The notes under the pieces were generated by a model. The model was given only the letters and a program-made list of their open reading frames with translations, was not told where the DNA came from and did no database searches. Made by a program: the position numbers and the translations under genes. A stretch of 10,015 nucleotides of DNA from UBA4782 sp034430215 (lineage in GTDB: Bacteria; Chloroflexota; Anaerolineae; Anaerolineales; Anaerolineaceae). Location: the NCBI GenBank assembly GCA_034430215.1, contig DAOUFE010000003.1:1-10015 (forward strand), written 5' to 3'. Numbering within the stretch: the first letter of the stretch is position 1; every line of letters begins with the position of its first letter. Below are positions 1 through 4,993 of this stretch, in pieces.

Positions 1-270
<270 letters not shown>

Positions 271-338
271 GTGCGTGGTGCGGGGAATTTGGTACTTTTT
301 CCGCTTTCTACATACTATTCGTAATCGTGTAAATTAGT

Positions 339-457
339 CTCTTGGTGATTTGTGCGACAGAGGTACACCCGGTCACATACCGAACCCGGTCGTTAAGCCT
401 GTCAGCGCCGATGGTACTTGGGGGGCGACCCCCTGGGAGAGTAGGTCATTGCCAAGA
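339..457 (+). rRNA. rrf: 5S ribosomal RNA
   Basis: This is the complete 5S rRNA, about 119 nt and close to the usual 115-120 nt. The terminal helix I is formed by TCTCTTGG at 338-345 with CCAAGAGA at 452-459. The conserved loop region ACACCCGGTCACATACCGAACCCGG (365-389 area) and the loop E / helix IV segment GATGGTACTTGGGGGGCGACCCCC at 410-433 are typical of bacterial 5S. It follows 23S by about 70 nt and is the last gene of the rRNA operon. The ends are estimated from the helix and may shift by one to three bases. Confidence 0.95.
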
Positions 458-467
458 GACTTTTTTT
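452..467 (+). terminator. rRNA operon terminator formed by the 5S terminal helix plus T tract
   Basis: GTCTCTTGG at 337-345 pairs with CCAAGAGAC at 452-460, directly followed by seven T residues at 461-467. The 3' arm of 5S helix I therefore also appears to serve as the last arm of an intrinsic terminator. No other strong hairpin is seen before the kinase promoter. Confidence 0.6.
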
Positions 468-502
468 ATTTAAATTCCCTGTAGATTAGAAATAAATAAT
501 TT

Positions 503-598
503 GATGGTACTCAAATTGAGGCACTGGTAATTAACAAGAGACTTTCAATTTGCATTCCTTGTAGTTATAAAAATTTACTTATGATGGTATTCGGGGGC
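503..598 (+). repeat. Degenerate tandem copies of 5S 3' region plus downstream spacer
   Basis: Three blocks that occur at the 5S end recur here in the same order. GATGGTACT at 410 recurs at 503 (GATGGTACTC) and 583 (GATGGTATTCGGGGGC). CAAGAGACTTT at 453-463 recurs at 535-545. ATTCCCTGTAG at 474-484 recurs as ATTCCTTGTAG at 554-564. The spacing between copies is about 80-93 nt. The copy at 503 lacks most of the G-rich/C-rich helix of real 5S, so these are decayed remnants rather than functional genes. Together with the promoter below, this accounts for the 461-683 gap. Confidence 0.7.
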
Positions 599-646
599 TT
601 TATACTATTTCTTACTTGACTTGATAAATATACGATTAACAAGTTT

Positions 647-655
647 TGCTATAAT
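647..655 (+). promoter_or_regulatory. Extended -10 promoter of the kinase gene
   Basis: TGCTATAAT at 647-655 is a perfect extended -10 element (TGn + TATAAT). No good -35 lies at 16-18 bp; TTGACT at 616-621 is too far away (28 bp), which fits an extended -10 promoter. Transcription would start near 661-663, about 22 nt before the ATG at 684. That placement rules out the upstream in-frame TTG at 621 as the start. Confidence 0.6.
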
Positions 656-683
656 AATTGCATTCCAGAGTCGGGAGCAAATT

Positions 684-2297
684 ATGACTTTGCAACCAGG
701 TCAAGTGATCAATAACCGTTACCGGGTAGTGAAATCTATTGGGCAGGGTGGATTTGGAGCAGTTTATCGTGCCTGGGATATTTCACTAAACCAACCCTGT
801 GCTTTGAAAGAAAATTTAGATAATTCTTTACAGGCGCAGAATCAATTTCAACGTGAAGCAAGTGTATTAGCTGGATTACGCCATCCAAACTTACCGAGAG
901 TTACCGATTATTTCAGCATTCCCAACATTGGGCAGTATCTGGTCATGGATTTTGTTCAAGGTGACAACCTTGATCTGCTTCGACTTCAATATGGATCGGA
1001 TTTACCTGAGCAGGTTGCGATAAAATGGATTATTCAAGTATGTGATGCTCTTGAGTACATGCACAGCCAGCTTTCCCCGGTGATCCATCGGGATATCAAA
1101 CCACAAAACATTCTGATTACCGCTCAAAATCAAGCAATACTGGTGGATTTTGGCATCTGCAAGCTCTACACCCCGGGCCAAGCAACCACTAGCGGTGCTC
1201 GTGCTGTGACAGCCGGATATTCACCACCCGAGCAGTATGGTAGCGCTCGAACCGATCCACGTAGTGATATTTATTCATTGGGAGCAACTTTATATTTTCT
1301 TTTAACCGGCGAAGAACCTCCCATTTCGATTGATCGAATTACTTTTGGAACAAAATTAATTCCACCATGCCATCTAAACCCGGCTATTTCAGCGAAGATC
1401 GAAAATGCAATTATGAAGGCAATGGAAGTGGATATGCAAAAACGTTGTCAAAGCGTGGCAGAATTTCGTTCTTTATTGATTGAACAAAATCAAGCTGCAC
1501 TTTCGCAAAAACCTGTATATGCCCAACAAAAGGCAAATAATCCCTTTCCTTCTACAATAGCGACTTCAAACGTGATATCAGGTACTCCGCAAAATATCAG
1601 GATGGCTGAGACCGTAGTTGCTGGAGTGCAACCCTATGCTGTATTAACACCTGGCAGTTTTCCATCAGTTCAATATACAGCTTCAGGGAAAATTCCAGGA
1701 GGAATTAAAGCTGCTGCAATTTACAATATGGTGCTTGGTATTCCCATAGGTTTCATTGGGGCTATTGCAATGTTAAAAAAGAAGAATTGGGGAAGGATAC
1801 TTTGCCTGGTCTGGCTGGGCATTTTGACTCTGGCTGGAGGATCCTTTTCTAGCTATTCTGTAAAAATGTTCTTGGATGACAATAACTGGATAGCAGGTGT
1901 GATTTTAGCTCCCATTGTTTTCATTGCATCATTTCGTTTCTTTTTATATTTACTCCAGACGGAAGTAAAGGATTATTTCTTTCCTCAAAATGCCCCCCAC
2001 AAATCCCGTGTAAATGTCGTGTTGGATATTTATTCATGGTTCAATGTGCTTTTTCTGTTTCCTCTCGTTTTACCTTTAATCAATGGCATTTTTACATTAA
2101 GAAGGAAACGGCAGTGGAATTGGGCCCTTCTCTTCTTTACAACATTCCTTTTTTGGGCTGCAGGAGGATCATTTTATGGTTATGGTATCTCAGACTATGA
2201 ACCATTCATAGCAATAATTGGGATAAACGTTTTCCTGTTCTTTATGCAGATCTGGTTATTTTTGTTAAGGAAGGATGTAAGGCAGGCATTTAGATAA
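684..2297 (+). CDS. PknB-like Ser/Thr protein kinase with a six-helix C-terminal membrane domain
   Basis: The product is 537 aa and should phosphorylate Ser/Thr residues of so far unknown targets at the inner face of the membrane. The kinase domain spans about residues 13-265: glycine loop GQGGFG at 20-25, ATP-binding Lys42 in ALKEN, likely helix-C Glu58, catalytic HRDIKPQN at 135-142 (Asp137), metal-binding DFG at 155-157, P+1 segment SPPEQYG at 180-186 and the helix-F Asp195. All key residues are present, so it should be active. A linker rich in Ser, Thr, Pro and Gln (270-340) leads to six hydrophobic segments near 347-364, 371-391, 402-424, 453-471, 479-500 and 506-528. There are no PASTA repeats and no extracellular sensor. 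ATG 684 is preferred over the in-frame TTG at 621 because GGGAG lies 8 nt upstream of it and the promoter lies between the two. The gene appears monocistronic; no clear terminator is seen. Confidence 0.93.
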   Translation: MTLQPGQVINNRYRVVKSIGQGGFGAVYRAWDISLNQPCALKENLDNSLQAQNQFQREASVLAGLRHPNLPRVTDYFSIPNIGQYLVMDFVQGDNLDLLRLQYGSDLPEQVAIKWIIQVCDALEYMHSQLSPVIHRDIKPQNILITAQNQAILVDFGICKLYTPGQATTSGARAVTAGYSPPEQYGSARTDPRSDIYSLGATLYFLLTGEEPPISIDRITFGTKLIPPCHLNPAISAKIENAIMKAMEVDMQKRCQSVAEFRSLLIEQNQAALSQKPVYAQQKANNPFPSTIATSNVISGTPQNIRMAETVVAGVQPYAVLTPGSFPSVQYTASGKIPGGIKAAAIYNMVLGIPIGFIGAIAMLKKKNWGRILCLVWLGILTLAGGSFSSYSVKMFLDDNNWIAGVILAPIVFIASFRFFLYLLQTEVKDYFFPQNAPHKSRVNVVLDIYSWFNVLFLFPLVLPLINGIFTLRRKRQWNWALLFFTTFLFWAAGGSFYGYGISDYEPFIAIIGINVFLFFMQIWLFLLRKDVRQAFR

Positions 2298-2457
2298 CTT
2301 TTACAAGCATGCGAAAAAGATAATAATGGCCTCCGAAAAGAGAAAAGCTTGGAAGTCATTTGTTTATTCTCAAGAGCTACAATGAGAAGCAAGAAGGTTT
2401 CTTTTGAAATTAGTCCTGACATCGTATGGCACTGCCTTTCTCTAAACCGTCGAAGCA

Positions 2458-2970
2458 ATGACAGATCCAACTCAGTCTCTTTTCGAAGATGAATATTCTT
2501 TCCATCTTTTGCCTTTTTCCTACCCTTCAGCAATCCAAATAATGTGAAAATCCGGAATGCATACTCCTAATAACCTGGTTTTTGTACAGGTTGATTTTGG
2601 GAAGCAAAGCTTTGAAAATGAACTTGCTGGTTCCGGGTATAAACCTTCTGCAAAGACAATTTTTATCATGGAAGGTGTGACATAATACATAACGAAAGAA
2701 GCCTTTCGCAGTACGATCGAATATATTGCTAAAGCATCAAAAGGAAGCCGGTTTATCTTTATCTATGCTTTAGTGAACTTCTTGAACCCGGGGGAAACAT
2801 CCGCGGATTGTGTCAATTTATCCCGATTATTCAAACTTTCAGGTAAAAAATCCATCATGGGTTATTTGCTTTGTGAAATTGAAGCAATGCTGAAAGAATA
2901 TGGAATGATTATTGAAGAGGAAGTTGGTGTGGATGAATATCAGCAACGTTATCTTTTACCCCCTCACTGA
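2458..2970 (+). pseudogene. Broken SAM-dependent methyltransferase (leucine carboxyl methyltransferase-like family)
   Basis: Reading one frame (positions 2458, 2461 and so on) gives family-like fragments interrupted by stops. An N-terminal piece at 2458-2544 includes SLFEDEYSFHLLP, which resembles the LFDDP-type start of this putative methyltransferase family. It ends at TGA 2545-2547. From about 2566 the same frame reads NLVFVQVDFGKQSF, then KTIFIMEGVT, an in-frame TAA at 2683-2685, YITKEAFRSTIEYI and a good C-terminal part ending YLLPPH at 2970. In intact relatives the EGVT motif is usually followed by YYL, so the TAA probably replaced a Tyr codon. The SAM-binding core (about 100 residues, with a GAGFDTR-like motif) is missing between 2545 and 2566. 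The stretch from 2773 could look like a 65-aa gene but starts inside the domain. The C-terminal assignment is fairly firm, the N-terminal piece less so. Confidence 0.68.
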
Positions 2971-3078
2971 GAACTGGAAATGCTTCTGGTTGAGCAAACC
3001 ACATTCGCTAACGTAAGGTAAAAAGCCATTGTGTTGAATGACTTTTAGATTATGAACAATAGTTTTGTCAACGAAATT

Positions 3079-3107
3079 TTGATTGTAACCAGCATATATT
3101 GTAGATA
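3079..3107 (+). promoter_or_regulatory. Possible upstream second promoter for rpsU-infA
   Basis: TTGATT at 3079-3084 and TAGATA at 3102-3107 are separated by 17 bp, just upstream of the consensus promoter at 3112. Matches are four of six in each box. In this AT-rich stretch that could be chance. The rest of 2971-3078 shows nothing recognisable. Confidence 0.25.
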
Positions 3108-3111
3108 TTAA

Positions 3112-3140
3112 TTGACAAGAGTCAGGCAAAGACGTATAAT
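3112..3140 (+). promoter_or_regulatory. Consensus sigma70-type promoter of rpsU-infA
   Basis: TTGACA at 3112-3117 and TATAAT at 3135-3140 match both consensus hexamers perfectly and are spaced by exactly 17 bp. The expected start point is about 3147, giving a leader of roughly 194 nt before rpsU. Such an unusually strong promoter suits a translation operon whose output is then trimmed in the leader. Confidence 0.88.
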
Positions 3141-3228
3141 ACGTCTGATTTACGGCACAAGACATTTGCCGGATTGTTACATTATTAACTTCAGGAGGTT
3201 GTAAAAGGGACGCAGTTTGAGAGGCATT

Positions 3229-3309
3229 ATGTTTCTCTCCCAAAATTTCTCGGCTGCATCTATGCGAGCCGATTTTTTTTGTCTCTTTTGCAACCCTTGC
3301 GGGAAATGA
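3229..3309 (+). CDS. Possible 26-aa leader peptide overlapping the attenuator
   Basis: ATG at 3229 opens 26 codons to TGA at 3307. The reading frame passes through the whole terminator hairpin and its T tract. A weak AGAGG lies about 4 nt upstream. The peptide includes FFCLFCNPCG, with three Cys near the end. It resembles no known protein, and open frames this short arise easily by chance. Its placement across the terminator is what makes it worth recording, since ribosome movement here would disrupt the hairpin. Confidence 0.2.
   Translation: MFLSQNFSAASMRADFFCLFCNPCGK
3250..3280 (+). terminator. Intrinsic terminator (attenuator) in the rpsU leader
   Basis: TCGGCT (3250-3255) and GCAT (3256-3259) pair with ATGC (3262-3265) and AGCCGA (3267-3272). 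There is a two-base apex and a single bulged G at 3266; the apex probably opens to a larger loop. Eight T residues follow at 3273-3280. It lies about 100 nt after the promoter start and 60 nt before rpsU. No convincing promoter lies between it and rpsU, so transcripts must read through it to express rpsU and infA. Confidence 0.8.
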
Positions 3310-3340
3310 ACTTAGAAACAGGAGGAGGTGAGAAAAATTT

Positions 3341-3541
3341 ATGGCATTGGTTAACCTTCGCCAAAACGAGAGCCAGGACCAGTTGCTTAAACGTTTTCGC
3401 AAGAAAGTTGTGAAAAGCGGTGTATTAAGCACAGTCCGACGCAAACGTTGGTTCATTTCCAAAAGTGAATTACGTCGTGTGGAAAAGAAAAAATCAATGC
3501 GCCGAATTAAACGGCGCCAGTATACCCACATGGCTGAGTAA
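3341..3541 (+). CDS. rpsU: 30S ribosomal protein bS21
   Basis: The 66-aa product is the small-subunit protein bS21, which binds near the 16S rRNA 3' end and anti-Shine-Dalgarno region and helps initiation. The family pattern is clear: an NES-x-DQLLKRFRKKV segment at about residues 9-22, KSGVLSTVRRKRWF at 24-37, then a strongly basic Arg/Lys-rich tail (about 45-61) that contacts rRNA. The length is normal for the family. The start is fixed by GGAGGTGA at 3324-3331 with 9 nt spacing. It is first in an operon with infA, 52 bp downstream, and sits behind an apparent attenuator. Pairing with infA is functionally coherent, since both proteins act at the decoding end of the 30S subunit during initiation. 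Confidence 0.96.
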   Translation: MALVNLRQNESQDQLLKRFRKKVVKSGVLSTVRRKRWFISKSELRRVEKKKSMRRIKRRQYTHMAE

Positions 3542-3554
3542 GATATGTGGTTCA

Positions 3555-3582
3555 GTCATAACCCCGTATGCCGGGGTATGAC
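3555..3582 (+). promoter_or_regulatory. Intercistronic hairpin between rpsU and infA
   Basis: GTCAT (3555-3559) pairs with ATGAC (3578-3582) and ACCCCG (3561-3566) with CGGGGT (3572-3577). A single bulged A at 3560 and a five-base loop TATGC complete the structure. It ends one base before AGGAGG (3584-3589), the infA ribosome-binding site. There is no T tract, so it is not a terminator. It may set relative expression of the two genes through RNA processing or by affecting ribosome access. Confidence 0.65.
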
Positions 3583-3593
3583 CAGGAGGTTTT

Positions 3594-3842
3594 ATGGCAA
3601 AAGAAGATGATAAGATCACAGTTGAAGGTACCATCGTGGAAGCATTACCTGCCACGCAGTTTAAAGTGAGGTTAGATAATGGTCACGATGTATTAGCCTA
3701 TTTATCTGGCAGAATGCGCAAATATTACATTCGCATCCTGTTGGGAGACAAGGTACGGGTCGAAATGAGCCCTTACGACCTTACCCGCGGCAGGATCGTT
3801 TACCGCCAGAAGAAGAACAACGAAGGTCCTATCGAAGAATAA
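3594..3842 (+). CDS. infA: Translation initiation factor IF-1
   Basis: The 82-aa product is IF-1, which occupies the 30S A site during initiation and helps IF-2 and IF-3. It is a single S1-like OB-fold domain: MAKEDDKITVEGTIVEALP at the start, FKVRLDNGHDVLAYLSGRMR in the middle, and the hallmark IRILLGDKVRVEMSPYDLTRG-type block ending RIVYRQK at about residue 73. Most IF-1 proteins stop near 72 residues. This one carries about nine more, acidic at the end (NNEGPIEE). The usual AHISGKMR segment reads AYLSGRMR. AGGAGG at 3584-3589 sits 4 nt before the ATG. It is second in the operon with rpsU and is followed by a strong terminator. It is not next to map or rpmJ here. Confidence 0.97.
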   Translation: MAKEDDKITVEGTIVEALPATQFKVRLDNGHDVLAYLSGRMRKYYIRILLGDKVRVEMSPYDLTRGRIVYRQKKNNEGPIEE

Positions 3843-3862
3843 CCTCCACTGAAGAAAAAAAC

Positions 3863-3902
3863 ACGCCCCACGAAAAATTTCGGGGGCGTATTTTGTTTTT
3901 TA
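3863..3902 (+). terminator. Intrinsic terminator of the rpsU-infA operon
   Basis: ACGCCCC (3863-3869) pairs with GGGGCGT (3883-3889), extended inward by CGAAA with TTTCG (3871-3875, 3878-3882) across one bulged A. It is followed by a T-rich run TTTTGTTTTTT ending near 3901. It starts 20 nt after the infA stop codon. Confidence 0.9.
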
Positions 3903-3923
3903 TTAATGAAGAAGCTATGCATA

Positions 3924-3957
3924 AAAAATAAGGCTGGCGATTGCCAGCCTTATTTTT
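3924..3957. terminator. Bidirectional terminator between convergent operons
   Basis: AAGGCTGGC (3930-3938) pairs with GCCAGCCTT (3943-3951) around loop GATT. The A/T flanks extend the pairing to 3924-3957, so T-rich runs follow the stem on both strands. It can stop any read-through from infA and also ends the minus-strand transcript 15 nt after the flavoprotein stop codon. Confidence 0.88.
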
Positions 3958-3971
3958 GTTAGAATAACGCT

Positions 3972-4979
3972 CTAAAACAAGATTTTCCCATCAAAACTGG
4001 TAAGCACTTTCATATAATTGGCACGTTCAAATGCAGATGGGTCTGCCACATTAATTTGACTCAAGCTGCCATGGATTTGCGTAATGGATTCACATTCCAG
4101 CTTTTCCATCCAATTTTGTATTTCTTCCAGTATTTCCGCCAGACGCTGGCTTCCACTTCGCAATAATTCCGAAGTGAGCATGGCAACGTTGGCTCCAGCC
4201 ATGACGGCTTTGAGAACATCTTCTCCCGAATGTACACCTGACGTCAATGCCAGGTCTGCCTGGAGGCGACCAGAGAATATAGCAATCCAGCGCAAAGGCA
4301 GGCGCATATCCCCCGGGTCGCTCAAAATGAGATTGGGAACGACTTCTTGTTCCTCAATATCGATATCCGGTTGGTAGAAACGGTTGAACAGAGTGAGCCC
4401 ATTTACCCCTGTGTTGACAAGCTGTTTTGCAAAGTGGGGCAGTGAAGTGTAATAAGGGCTCAATTTTATCGAAAGTGGAATGTGGATCTCCTTTCGAACC
4501 TCACTAACCAACGCAATGAATTCATCTTCAAGCTGTGAGGACGTGAGAGAAAAATCAGTCGGTACCGAGTAGATATTCAATTCCAATGCATCTACTCCGG
4601 CTTCTTCGATTTTTCGAGCGTAATTGATCCAGCCACCACGCGAAACTCCATTCAAGCTGCCAATGATGGGTATTTCGACGGATTCTTTCAGCTTTTGAAT
4701 GAGATCGAGGTAACTCTCTGGTCCGACATTGTATTTCTCGAAATCCGGAAAGTAAGTTAAAGCTTCAGCAAATGATTCAGTTCCTCTATTGAGAAAATGA
4801 TCCAGAGCCTTACTTTCATGGATGATCTGCTCTTCGAACAGCGAATACATGACTACCGCCGAAGCGCCAGCATCTTCAAGGCGTTTAACGTTTTCCACCT
4901 TCTTTGAAAAAGGGGAGGAAGATGCCACAACTGGATTTTTTAGCGTCAGTCCAAGATATTTTGTACTCAGGTCTACCAT
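3972..4979 (-). CDS. Dihydroorotate dehydrogenase-like flavoprotein linked to nifJ
   Basis: The 335-aa product is a TIM-barrel FMN protein of the DHOD-like branch. Visible family marks are the N-terminal YLGLTLKNPVVASSSP (8-23), IIGSLNG at 105-111, GVDALELNIYSVP at 128-140, the FMN-contacting Lys172 in IKLSP, LTLFNRF at 195-201, and the FMN-phosphate region TSGVHSGEDVLKAVMAGA at 246-263. True class 1 and 2 enzymes have N-x-SCPN or N-x-SSPN at the catalytic loop. Here it is NIYSVP, so Ser138 aligns with the catalytic base but the conserved PN is lost. Biosynthetic dihydroorotate oxidation is therefore doubtful; the true substrate is unknown. The start is ATG 4979, with GGAGG 5 nt before it. 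It lies 14 bp behind nifJ, surely co-transcribed. Members of this subfamily are known to sit next to nifJ in many bacteria, which hints at ferredoxin- or pyruvate-linked redox chemistry. Confidence 0.88.
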   Translation of the reverse strand: MVDLSTKYLGLTLKNPVVASSSPFSKKVENVKRLEDAGASAVVMYSLFEEQIIHESKALDHFLNRGTESFAEALTYFPDFEKYNVGPESYLDLIQKLKESVEIPIIGSLNGVSRGGWINYARKIEEAGVDALELNIYSVPTDFSLTSSQLEDEFIALVSEVRKEIHIPLSIKLSPYYTSLPHFAKQLVNTGVNGLTLFNRFYQPDIDIEEQEVVPNLILSDPGDMRLPLRWIAIFSGRLQADLALTSGVHSGEDVLKAVMAGANVAMLTSELLRSGSQRLAEILEEIQNWMEKLECESITQIHGSLSQINVADPSAFERANYMKVLTSFDGKILF

Positions 4980-4993
4980 TCAAGCCTCCGTTT

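Larger units (their letters stand above)
3147..3340 (+). promoter_or_regulatory. Structured 5' leader of rpsU (attenuation leader)
   Basis: The leader contains, in order: a hairpin CGGCA (3153-3157) with TGCCG (3167-3171); an AGGAGG at 3193-3198 with no usable start codon behind it; a GAGAG/CTCTC hairpin near 3219-3237; the intrinsic terminator at 3250-3280; and the very strong GGAGGTGA ribosome-binding site at 3324-3331, nine nt before the rpsU ATG. Segment 3209-3222 can pair with 3248-3260, which would destroy the terminator. No known riboswitch class is recognised. Regulation by bS21 or another translation signal is inference. Confidence 0.6.

Noticed and set aside
271..338. tRNA in the 23S-5S spacer
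   Set aside because: The spacer is only about 68 nt and shows no cloverleaf, T-loop motif or anticodon stem.
503..598. Second functional 5S gene or CRISPR-like repeats
   Set aside because: The copies are only two to three, degenerate, lack the 5S 5' half and central helix, and have no uniform repeat-spacer structure.
621..683. N-terminal extension of the kinase from TTG 621
   Set aside because: The extended -10 promoter and the ribosome-binding site lie inside it, and ATG 684 gives the normal kinase start.
2195..2533. Minus-strand ORF of 112 codons overlapping the kinase end
   Set aside because: It overlaps the last kinase helix, resembles no known family and runs antisense to the methyltransferase remnant.
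2773..2970. Free-standing 65-codon gene
   Set aside because: It begins with a non-ATG codon in the middle of a methyltransferase C-terminal domain, and the similarity continues upstream through a stop. It is better read as part of the pseudogene.
2956..3531. Minus-strand ORF of 191 codons
   Set aside because: It is antisense to rpsU and its leader. Its Arg/Ser/Leu-rich half is the mirror of the basic rpsU codons. It would overlap the consensus promoter and attenuator and resembles no family.
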